This document shows positions 1 to 5,075 of a stretch of DNA of 5,075 bases, in pieces. The notes below the pieces were generated by a model. That model was not told the origin of the DNA. It saw only the letters and a program-made list of their open reading frames with translations, and did not search any database. The stretch covers positions 1 to 5,075 of the forward strand of contig DIAV01000249.1 of NCBI GenBank assembly GCA_002415895.1. Reading direction: 5' to 3'. Origin of the DNA: Anaerolineales bacterium UBA5069 (lineage in GTDB: Bacteria > Chloroflexota > Anaerolineae > Caldilineales > Caldilineaceae). The first letter of the stretch is position 1. Each line of letters starts with the position of its first letter. Made by a program: the position numbers and the translations under genes.

Positions 1-740
1 GCCTCCAGCGTGGCCTCAAGATCGCCCCCCTGCGCGCCAATGCCGGGTACAAGGAACCAGGCGGCAGGGGCGGCGGCGCGCACGGCTGCAATGGCGTCCG
101 GGTAGGTTGCGCCCACCACAAGCCCCACATTGGGCGACCACGCTGTCGCCGTGCGCGCCACGTGGATGTAGAGCGGCTGATTCGGTTCGCGGTCCAACTG
201 CTGCCAATCGGCCACTTCCAGGTGCTGCAAGTCACCGGCGCTGGGGTTGCTTGTGTGGCAGAGCACAAAGAGCCCCTTGTCGCCATAGGCGGCGAATGGG
301 TCAATGCTGTCGCGGCCCAGATAGGGGCTGAGCGTGACGGCGTCAACACCCCACTCCACAAAGCACGCTTTCGCATAGGCATCCGCAGTGCTGCCGATGT
401 CACCGCGCTTGACATCCAGGATGACGGGAATGTGGGCGGGAATGTGATCAAGCGTCGCGCGCAGCGCCTCCAGTCCCGGCGTGCCCAGCGCCTCGTAGAA
501 GGCGATGTTGGGCTTGTAGGCGCACACGAGGTCGGCCGTTTGGTCGATGACATCGCGATTCCACGCAACAATGGCTGCCGTGAGCGTTGCGGGCGACGCA
601 TCTGCAACACCTGTCGCGTCTGCCGGTGCGGCGCGGTAGCGCGCTGGAATCTGCGCGGGTGCTGGGTCCAGCCCGACGCAGAGCAGGGAGTCATTACGCG
701 CGACTGCGGCGGCGAGTTTGGCGAAGAAGCCTGTGGACAT
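1..740 (-). CDS. pyrF: Orotidine 5'-phosphate decarboxylase, class 2 (3' partial)
   Basis: This enzyme decarboxylates orotidine 5'-monophosphate to UMP, the last step of de novo pyrimidine synthesis, in the cytosol. The 246 visible residues begin [20 protein letters not shown] and fit the class-2 bacterial subfamily. The substrate-entry strand CVGLDPAP is at residues 21-28. The signature [10 protein letters not shown] is at 109-118, carrying the Asp-Lys-Asp catalytic set (D109, K111, D114). The phosphate-binding loop [10 protein letters not shown] is at 231-240. Class-2 enzymes usually run to about 270-280 residues, so roughly 25-35 C-terminal residues lie beyond the window. The ATG at 738-740 is preceded by a clear GGAGG (748-752 on the complement) seven bases upstream, which fixes the start. 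The gene follows a strong terminator, so it should have its own promoter; I see only a weak candidate (a TTGCAC at 790-795 with a poor -10). No pathway neighbours are visible. The identification is firm. Confidence 0.97.
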   Translation of the reverse strand, partial: MSTGFFAKLAAAVARNDSLLCVGLDPAPAQIPARYRAAPADATGVADASPATLTAAIVAWNRDVIDQTADLVCAYKPNIAFYEALGTPGLEALRATLDHIPAHIPVILDVKRGDIGSTADAYAKACFVEWGVDAVTLSPYLGRDSIDPFAAYGDKGLFVLCHTSNPSAGDLQHLEVADWQQLDREPNQPLYIHVARTATAWSPNVGLVVGATYPDAIAAVRAAAPAAWFLVPGIGAQGGDLEATLE

Positions 741-824
741 GCGTGCGCCTCCATGAGACTGTGTGGATGTGAACGAAAACAGAATTTTGGTGCAAGTCGA
801 CGTTGTGAACCGCTTGGAAACAGG

Positions 825-860
825 CGAAAAAAGCGGGCGAAGGAAACTCCTTCGCCCGCT
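825..860 (-). terminator. Rho-independent terminator after the histidine phosphatase gene
   Basis: A 13-bp perfect stem (arms 832-844 and 848-860) closes a 3-nt loop. On the minus strand it is followed directly by a T-run (complement of A827-A832). It begins four bases after the phosphatase stop codon. The T-run exists only on the minus strand, so it terminates the tRNA-Ser/ffs/phosphatase transcript and separates it from pyrF. Confidence 0.93.
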
Positions 861-863
861 GGT

Positions 864-1499
864 CTACACAAATGCCATATCCGGTAGAAATGGCTGGATT
901 GGGTTTGGCGCAAAGACAAGCCGGAGATTCCACGCCTGCGCCTCATTGTGGCGTGTGCCCAGCCAGGCGCCGGCGGGTGGCAGCGGGTTGCGATGATCAA
1001 ACTGGCTGCGATAGTGGTTGATTTCGGCGCTTGCGGCACCCAGGTGGCCTAATGTCGAGAGGACGGGGCCACCGTGCGTCACAATTGCAATGGGGCCAAT
1101 CGCCAGGCTCTCGTGTGCGGCCTTTTCATAGAGGGTGAGCACGCGCGCGAGCATGGCATCCTCGGCTTCGTCGTGGCGCCATTCGGCAATCGCATAGGAC
1201 TCAATCAGTTCTGCCCCGCATACGGATACGGCCAACTGGGCTGTACGCTTCGTGCGCTCGAGCGGGCTGTGGTAGACGCGCACAATCCCCTGTGTGTGCA
1301 TGAATGCGCCCAATGCCAGCGCCTCGCGCTCGCCCGTTGCGGTGAGCGGCGGGCCGGGTGGAATGTCATAGGGAATGTCGTGCCGGTTCCAGTCGGGTGT
1401 GGCATGGCGGGCAAGCAGAATGCGTGCGATGCCGGTTTGTGCGTTCGCTGCGCCGGCGCTTTGTGTGTTGGCCGTGGTTTGTCTGTTGGCAATCGTCAT
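864..1499 (-). CDS. Histidine phosphatase (phosphoglycerate mutase-like) family protein
   Basis: This is a 211-residue member of the histidine phosphatase superfamily, which hydrolyses or transfers phosphate through a phospho-histidine intermediate. The substrate cannot be told from sequence; relatives include GpmB-like, CobC-like and general phosphatases. The catalytic motif ARHATPDWNR is at residues 30-39 with nucleophile H32. SPLERTKRTAQ, carrying the phosphate-binding arginine R82, is at 78-88. E106 is a candidate general acid. The second catalytic histidine H142 lies in VTHGG (140-144). Residues 1-24 form an unusual Thr/Ala/Asn/Gln-rich extension before the first strand; most relatives have the RHG/RHA motif near residue 10. 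No ATG, GTG or TTG lies in frame between the ATG at 1497-1499 and the motif, and upstream the frame runs into the SRP RNA, so this start is effectively forced. Its ribosome site (AAGG, 12 bases upstream) is weak. The gene lies 69 bp after ffs with no terminator between and ends at a strong terminator. Confidence 0.9.
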   Translation of the reverse strand: MTIANRQTTANTQSAGAANAQTGIARILLARHATPDWNRHDIPYDIPPGPPLTATGEREALALGAFMHTQGIVRVYHSPLERTKRTAQLAVSVCGAELIESYAIAEWRHDEAEDAMLARVLTLYEKAAHESLAIGPIAIVTHGGPVLSTLGHLGAASAEINHYRSQFDHRNPLPPAGAWLGTRHNEAQAWNLRLVFAPNPIQPFLPDMAFV

Positions 1500-1568
1500 A
1501 CGGGGAATACACCTTATCTGAATCTGGCATTCATCAACGCATTGCGTTGAAGCAAATTGCCGCCGGGC

Positions 1569-1736
<168 letters not shown>

Positions 1737-1739
1737 TTG

Positions 1740-1830
1740 TGGCGGAGAGGGAGGGATTTGAACCCTCGAACCTTTATGGGGTTACGAGCTTTCCAGGCCC
1801 GCGCCATAAACCGGACTAGGCGACCTCTCC
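1740..1830 (-). tRNA. tRNA-Ser (anticodon GGA), CCA encoded
   Basis: This serine tRNA reads UCC/UCU codons. It folds as a class II tRNA. The 7-bp acceptor stem is GGAGAGG with CCTCTCC (1824-1830 with 1744-1750). The D-stem is GCC/GGC. The anticodon stem is CGGGC/GCTCG around the loop CTGGAAA, with anticodon GGA at 1792-1794. A long variable arm (AACC/GGTT) follows, then the T-stem GAGGG/CCCTC around TTCAAAT. The discriminator base is G, as expected for tRNA-Ser, and the 3' CCA is encoded (1740-1742). The SRP RNA starts three bases downstream. Confidence 0.97.
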
Positions 1831-1848
1831 ACACGTGCACGAGCAGGC

Positions 1849-1877
1849 AGTATAGCCGAGGCGGCTGCTTCTGGCAA
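1849..1877 (-). promoter_or_regulatory. Sigma70-type promoter for tRNA-Ser/ffs
   Basis: On the minus strand a TTGCCA -35 (1872-1877) lies 17 bases from a TATACT -10 (1849-1854). Each matches the consensus at five of six positions with ideal spacing. Transcription would begin near 1842, giving a leader of about 12 nt before the tRNA. With no further promoter or terminator visible before 860, it probably drives tRNA-Ser, ffs and, by read-through, the phosphatase gene. Confidence 0.85.
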
Positions 1878-1979
1878 AGATGCCGCCCATGCAACGAATC
1901 TACATGGGGGCGCGCACGAGGACACAGCCCACTCTTCTCGAGGCAAGGGCGCGAGGAAAAGCAAAAACAGGGTCTAGAT

Positions 1980-2084
1980 TGATACCACAGTGAAAGCTAC
2001 AACGACGCAGAGGTGCAGAGGCGCAGCATTAAGCAACTTTGCGCCCCGCGCCTCTGCGTCGTTGTAATTTCCACAGTGGTATCA
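1980..2084. repeat. Imperfect palindrome, about 105 bp (MITE-like or intergenic repeat)
   Basis: Two 34-bp arms (1980-2013 and 2051-2084) are inverted copies matching at 30 of 34 positions. The inner 16 bp (TACAACGACGCAGAGG) and the outer TGATACCAC match perfectly. The 37-nt centre holds a further GCAGAGGCGC, which can also pair with the right arm. No open reading frame and no obvious target-site duplication is seen at the ends. GACGCAGAGG-type repeats are familiar in intergenic DNA of several environmental phyla. Whether this is a mobile miniature element, a transcribed hairpin or a decayed repeat array cannot be settled from one copy. Confidence 0.85.
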
Positions 2085-2117
2085 CTTTACTGGTGCGTAC
2101 GGTACGTACGCGAGGGA

Positions 2118-2199
2118 TTGCGTAGCGGCGGCTTCAGCCGCCGTTGGTATGAAATAAGTCGCGTCCTCGAGAACGGCGGCTGAAGCCGCCGCTACGCAA
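2118..2199. repeat. REP-like inverted repeat, two 28-bp perfect arms
   Basis: Arms 2118-2145 and 2172-2199 are perfect inverted copies around a 26-nt loop. Each arm is itself a small hairpin: CGGCGGC and GCCGCCG pair around TTCA or TGAA. Two opposed hairpin units close together are the layout of a bacterial interspersed mosaic (REP pair) element. The right arm overlaps the 3' end of hemD and contains its stop codon. There is no T-run on either side, so it is not a standard rho-independent terminator, although in the hemD mRNA it would make a very stable 3' structure. No REP-associated transposase is in view. Confidence 0.88.
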
Positions 2200-3013
2200 A
2201 GTGGCGCGCGATCGCATCCACCATGGCGCTGATGGTATGCGGCGACGGCACGATGTCGACGTGCAGGCCATAGTCGTTCGCGGCCTCGCGCGTCAGCGGG
2301 CCAATGCAGGCCACCGCGACGTTGTCGAGCATGGCGACTGATCCCCCTTCGGCTTTGATGCGCTTGACAAAATAGCGCACAGCTGTGGGGAAGGTGAAGG
2401 TAATCGCGTCCACTTTGCCCTCCCACAGCATGTTGGGGACGGCGTCGCCGCCCTTGCCAATGAGTGTGCGGTAGGCATTAATCGCGTCCACATCGGCGCC
2501 AGTGCCCTTGAGGCACTTGGCAAGTGTGGCGCGCGTGGTGGCCGATTGCGGCAGCAACACGCGCATGCCCGGGCGCAGATTGAGCTGTTCGGCAACGAGT
2601 TCGGGCGTGTAGACTTCGGGCGCAAAATCGCTGCGAATCCCCAGCAGTTCGTTGGTCCACTGTTCGGTCATGCAGCCGATTGTCGCCACTTTGAGGCGAC
2701 GGGGGAAACGCGACGGGTCCAGCCCCAGCGCCTTGATGCGGTCGGAGACGACCAGAATTGTGTCGGCGTCATTAAGAATGAGCCAATCGTAGATCCCTTC
2801 GCCCGCGGCGCGCAGGGCGTGGTCCAGCTCGTCGGTGTTGTCGTAGGGGGCCAGATCAATGGCGGGATAGAGGAGCGTCTCTGCGCCGAGGGCTGCAAAG
2901 AGGCGGACCTGCTCCTCGGCCTGAACGGTGTCGTGGGTAATAACGACACGCACACCGGCCAGGGGGCCTGTGTACGGAGGCTGCGTGGCGGGTGTCGCAG
3001 AAGCATTTGTCAT
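2192..3013 (-). CDS. hemD: Uroporphyrinogen-III synthase family protein (HemD)
   Basis: HemD closes hydroxymethylbilane with inversion of ring D to give uroporphyrinogen III, the branch-point precursor of haem, sirohaem and corrinoids. The 273-residue product has the two alternating alpha/beta lobes of the family. The first strand RVVITHD is at residues 22-28 and LLYPAIDL at 47-54. The interlobe segment VATIG is at 109-113, followed by an APEVYTPELVAEQL stretch (131-144). RVLLPQSATTRATLAKCLKG is at 151-170 and DVDAINAYRTL at 174-184. TFTFPTAVRYF is at 205-215, VACIGPLTREAA at 234-245 and the closing VDIVPSPHTISAMVDAI at 252-268. Positions where relatives often carry a T-S-x-N or T-S-P-S signature read NDADT (81-85) and TFPT (207-210) here, so activity is likely rather than certain. 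The ATG at 3011-3013 is chosen for a weak GGA eight bases upstream; an in-frame ATG at 3020-3022 is almost equally possible. No hemA, hemC or cobA neighbours are visible. A promoter lies upstream. Confidence 0.88.
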   Translation of the reverse strand: MTNASATPATQPPYTGPLAGVRVVITHDTVQAEEQVRLFAALGAETLLYPAIDLAPYDNTDELDHALRAAGEGIYDWLILNDADTILVVSDRIKALGLDPSRFPRRLKVATIGCMTEQWTNELLGIRSDFAPEVYTPELVAEQLNLRPGMRVLLPQSATTRATLAKCLKGTGADVDAINAYRTLIGKGGDAVPNMLWEGKVDAITFTFPTAVRYFVKRIKAEGGSVAMLDNVAVACIGPLTREAANDYGLHVDIVPSPHTISAMVDAIARHFA

Positions 3014-3130
3014 GACATTCATCCGTTGTGTGAGAAGACGGTGGGCAAGCCGTGTGCAATGGATTGCAAAGGATTGGGAGGGAGCGGGAAAGCGGCCAGC
3101 AGCGCGCACTGCCGCAGTTGATCCTGACCT

Positions 3131-3159
3131 ATTGTGTGCGCAATTGAGCCATTGGTCAA
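3131..3159 (-). promoter_or_regulatory. Sigma70-type promoter for hemD
   Basis: On the minus strand a TTGACC -35 (3154-3159, five of six consensus) is 17 bases from a CACAAT -10 (3131-3136, four of six). Transcription would start near 3124 and give a leader of about 110 nt. That leader could form a modest hairpin (GCGGC at 3111-3115 with GCCGC at 3092-3096 on the complement), with no recognisable riboswitch. The site lies between the patatin stop and the hemD start, so hemD is probably its own unit. Confidence 0.65.
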
Positions 3160-3240
3160 GGTGCGAATGTCCCGCATTTGGAGCGGGAATGTCATGCGGC
3201 AGCCATTGGCAAGCGGCGAACGCACGTGCAATGAACAGGC

Positions 3241-4065
3241 TTATTCGGCTGCAAGCGCGGCGCGCAGGCGCGGAACAGCGGCGGCGCCGGCGCGTTCGCC
3301 GCTGGCGATAATGGCTTCAAGCTCCTGTATGCCCCGCAGCGTGGAGACGCCTTCAGGCAGCGAGGGGCGAATAATCACATCGGGGGCGGCATCGCGCAGG
3401 CGAAAATCGGTGACGGCGCGCATGAGGATTGTCTGGGATCGCCATACATCGTTGATCATGCGCCAGCTTTGGGCCAGCGCCGGATCATCAGGGCTGCCCA
3501 CCAGGCCGGCAAAGGAGACATCCACAGCGAGCACCACATCGGCCCCCAGTGTGCGCACCACATCGGCGGGGACGTTATTGACCAGCCCGCCATCCACCAG
3601 CAGCCTGCCGTGGTAGCGCACGGGGTCAAAGATGCCCGGGAGGGCCATGGTGGCGTTGAGCGCATCCATCAGCGGGCCGTGGCGCAGCACCACTTCTTCG
3701 CCGGTCTCAATGTCACAGGCCGAGACGGCGAGGGGCGTGGGCAGGTCGTCAAAAGTGCGCATGTCGCCCAGAAGATTGCTAAAATAGCGCATGACGCTGC
3801 GCCCGGAGGAGAGGGCGCGTTTGCCCGGCCACCAGTCGAGCAGGCGCAGGATGCCTGTGAGTGAATTGAGCGAACCAATTTCCTCCTGCAATTGGGCGGG
3901 CGAAACACCGGCGGCGCTGGCCGCGCCCACAAGGCCACCCATGCTTGTGCCGGCAATGGCCGCCACCTCAAGGTTGGCAGCTTGCAGCGCCATAAGGACG
4001 CCAATATGCGCCAGCCCGCGCAAGCCGCCGCCGCCAAGCGCCACACCCAGTTTGCGTGTTGTCAT
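3241..4065 (-). CDS. Patatin-like phospholipase (RssA/NTE-type)
   Basis: This is a 274-residue single-domain patatin-like serine hydrolase. The family cleaves acyl esters of phospholipids or lysophospholipids with a Ser-Asp dyad; the substrate of this member is unknown. All hallmarks are visible. The glycine-rich oxyanion loop LGGGGLRGLAH is at residues 10-20. The nucleophile elbow GTSMGG is at 39-44 with S41. The partner aspartate D158 lies in VDGGLVNNVP (157-166). ALPGIF (141-146) is also typical of the short bacterial RssA-like proteins. There is no signal peptide or membrane segment, so it should be cytosolic or peripherally membrane-bound. The ATG at 4063-4065 lies just after a GGGTGA-like ribosome site and overlaps by four bases (ATGA) the end of a 19-codon reading frame in the gap. 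The gene follows the methyltransferase by 81 bp in the same direction, so co-transcription is plausible. No strong terminator follows it. Confidence 0.95.
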   Translation of the reverse strand: MTTRKLGVALGGGGLRGLAHIGVLMALQAANLEVAAIAGTSMGGLVGAASAAGVSPAQLQEEIGSLNSLTGILRLLDWWPGKRALSSGRSVMRYFSNLLGDMRTFDDLPTPLAVSACDIETGEEVVLRHGPLMDALNATMALPGIFDPVRYHGRLLVDGGLVNNVPADVVRTLGADVVLAVDVSFAGLVGSPDDPALAQSWRMINDVWRSQTILMRAVTDFRLRDAAPDVIIRPSLPEGVSTLRGIQELEAIIASGERAGAAAVPRLRAALAAE

Positions 4066-4146
4066 TCATTCACCCATTCGGGTTGCACGAGGCGGCAATG
4101 GCCACGGCTGTCGTGTTCCATGACTGCAAGGCGCCACGCGACGGTG

Positions 4147-4779
4147 CTACGCCTGCACAGCAGCAGGCCGTTGCAGGAGATACCAGCGGCAGGGATGGCG
4201 ATCAGGGCGGGCGCGTTCAATCGCGACAATCGACAATTGGGGGGCGAAGGCCTCGGCAACTTCGTTCTCCTCCATGCCGCGGATGCGCTCGGGATCGTCA
4301 TCGGGTGGAGGGATGCGGTCGAATGCGTAGAGGTGATAATAGCCACCGGGCGTGAGGTTGGCAATGACACCCTCCACATAGCCACGCCGGGCTTCGGGTG
4401 GCAGGCCGTGCAGGCAGCCGACGTCCAGAATGTAGTTGGCGTTGAGGCCGGTGACGGGGAGGCATGTCACATCACCCAGCAGAAAGCGGCAGCGCTCGCG
4501 CAGCCACGGCTCGCCCCCCGCTGCATAGGCGGCAATGCGCTGCTGCGCCGCTACCAGCGGCTGGATCACATAGTCAACGCCAATGGCGTTAAGCCCCTGG
4601 CGCGCAAGGTAGAGCACATTGGTGCCGGGGCCGCAGCCGAGGTCCAGCGCGAGGCCGCGCCGCGGCAGGCGCTGGGACATCCAGAAGCGCTGCACTTCAG
4701 GCGGCGTTTGGCGTGTGTCCCAGGGAGTGTTGCCGGCCTGGTAATGCTCTTCAAAACGTTGGCGCTGCGAAAGCGACAT
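4147..4779 (-). CDS. Class I SAM-dependent methyltransferase
   Basis: This 210-residue protein has the Rossmann-like fold that transfers a methyl group from S-adenosylmethionine. The N-terminal segment FEEHYQAGNTPWDTRQTPPEV (residues 9-29) resembles the TPMT/TehB-like small-molecule methyltransferases, in which a W-D pair covers the cofactor. Motif I LDLGCGPGTN is at 45-54. The acidic end of strand 2, GVDY, is at 67-70. FLLGDV, which holds the adenine-contacting acidic residue, is at 99-104. The motif IV region YILDVGCLHGLP is at 116-127, and LTPGGYYHLYAF, the post-motif strand, is at 142-153. The C-terminus RWYLLQRP is a normal final strand, so the protein looks complete. The start ATG at 4777-4779 has AGGA eight bases upstream. 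The substrate is not inferable; thiol, halide, metalloid or small-metabolite methylation are all possible in this group. It is followed in the same direction by the patatin gene. Confidence 0.9.
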   Translation of the reverse strand: MSLSQRQRFEEHYQAGNTPWDTRQTPPEVQRFWMSQRLPRRGLALDLGCGPGTNVLYLARQGLNAIGVDYVIQPLVAAQQRIAAYAAGGEPWLRERCRFLLGDVTCLPVTGLNANYILDVGCLHGLPPEARRGYVEGVIANLTPGGYYHLYAFDRIPPPDDDPERIRGMEENEVAEAFAPQLSIVAIERARPDRHPCRWYLLQRPAAVQA

Positions 4780-4940
4780 GGTAGCTGTCCTGCTGACCTG
4801 GTTTGTGGCGATGAAATACAGGGCTAAGGGCGCAACGTCAGCCCGTCGGCTGGTGACGCGGAAATGTCCTTGACGTGCCTTTGGTCGTTCATTGCGTACG
4901 TGTGCGACGTAAGTCCAGGCCCATTCGTGATACGCAGCGC

Positions 4941-5075
4941 TTAGCCGGCGTCGGGCTGTGCCAGCATCAGGTGCATGAGGGGCAATGCGCGGCGCTGCCC
5001 CTCCAACACATAGGCAACCTCGCCCACAGTCTCGGCCCCCATCTTGCTGTAAAAGCCTTCGGCATGGGGATCTGA
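4941..5075 (-). CDS. C-terminal fragment of a GNAT-family acetyltransferase (5' partial)
   Basis: The last 44 codons of a minus-strand gene enter from the right edge and stop at TAA (4941-4943). The frame begins S-DPHAEGFYSKMGAETVGEV, then continues AYVLEGQRRALPLMHLML and ends AQPDAG. An Asp-Pro-x-Ala-x-x-Phe-Tyr-x-x-Met-Gly-Ala segment followed by Val-Gly-Glu is the typical helix-4/strand-7 end of GCN5-related N-acetyltransferases, which use acetyl-CoA to acetylate amines. The acetyl-CoA-binding part would lie outside the window, so the substrate and full length are unknown. The methyltransferase follows after 161 bp with no clear terminator or strong promoter between. Codon choice looks like that of its neighbours. 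The family assignment rests on a short stretch. Confidence 0.75.
   Translation of the reverse strand, partial: SDPHAEGFYSKMGAETVGEVAYVLEGQRRALPLMHLMLAQPDAG

Noticed and set aside
162..887. A 241-codon plus-strand open frame
   Set aside because: It lies antisense to pyrF and the terminator. It has no recognisable domain, while the opposite strand carries unmistakable OMP decarboxylase motifs. Such antisense frames are common in GC-rich DNA.
2095..2112. Short GTACG tandem/palindromic run next to the REP-like repeat
   Set aside because: It is only about 15 bp with no larger pattern or linked feature, so chance is sufficient.
3170..3188. Hairpin TCCCGC/GCGGGA downstream of the patatin gene as a terminator
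   Set aside because: The stem is only 6 bp with a 7-nt loop and no T-run follows on the minus strand. It is too weak to call.
3147..3211. Two copies of GCCATTGG(T)CAAG in the hemD upstream region as paired operators
   Set aside because: One copy overlaps the -35 box and the other lies about 50 bp upstream. They are short direct repeats without dyad symmetry, which is not enough to propose a regulator site.
3892..4827. A 311-codon plus-strand open frame
   Set aside because: It is antisense to the methyltransferase and the N-terminal half of the patatin gene, both of which have full catalytic motifs. The translation shows no family resemblance.
4844..4862. Inverted repeat CGTCAGCC/GGCTGxTGACG-like in the gap before the methyltransferase
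   Set aside because: It is short, with a bulge and no T-run. It could be a chance structure in GC-rich DNA, and no clear promoter lies beside it.

Overview
The window is about 5 kb of GC-rich bacterial chromosome in which every gene I can support lies on the minus strand. The class-2 PyrF, the compact SRP RNA core, the CCA-encoding tRNA-Ser, the sigma70-like promoters and the REP-like and 'GACGCAGAGG'-type intergenic repeats suggest a Chloroflexota-like (Anaerolineae/Ardenticatenia-type) organism. That assignment is an inference from sequence style and has not been tested by any search.

Reading in the direction of transcription (high to low coordinates), the window opens with the C-terminal end of a GNAT-type acetyltransferase (4941-5075), cut by the window edge. 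After a 161-bp gap comes a class I SAM-dependent methyltransferase (4147-4779), and 81 bp further a patatin-like phospholipase (3241-4065). A 227-bp gap carries a good promoter (3131-3159) and leads into a HemD-family uroporphyrinogen-III synthase (2192-3013), whose stop codon lies inside a REP-like inverted repeat (2118-2199).

The gene-free stretch 1831-2191 holds three things: that inverted repeat, a separate imperfect palindrome of about 105 bp (1980-2084), and a strong promoter (1849-1877). I see nothing recognisable in 1878-1979. The promoter drives tRNA-Ser(GGA) with encoded CCA (1740-1830). Three nucleotides later the bacterial SRP RNA (ffs, 1569-1736) begins, with an unusually long terminal helix. 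With no visible terminator in between, a histidine-phosphatase family gene follows (864-1499), closed by a classic rho-independent terminator (825-860). The last gene is pyrF (orotidine 5'-phosphate decarboxylase), which runs off the left edge (1-740).

These are housekeeping functions: translation, protein targeting, pyrimidine synthesis and tetrapyrrole synthesis, plus general-purpose enzymes. I find no defence island, CRISPR array, prophage or transposase, and no convincing new multi-gene system. The points most worth a second look are the tRNA-Ser/SRP RNA tandem with its 35-bp terminal helix, the two repeat elements beside hemD, and substitutions in HemD motifs.
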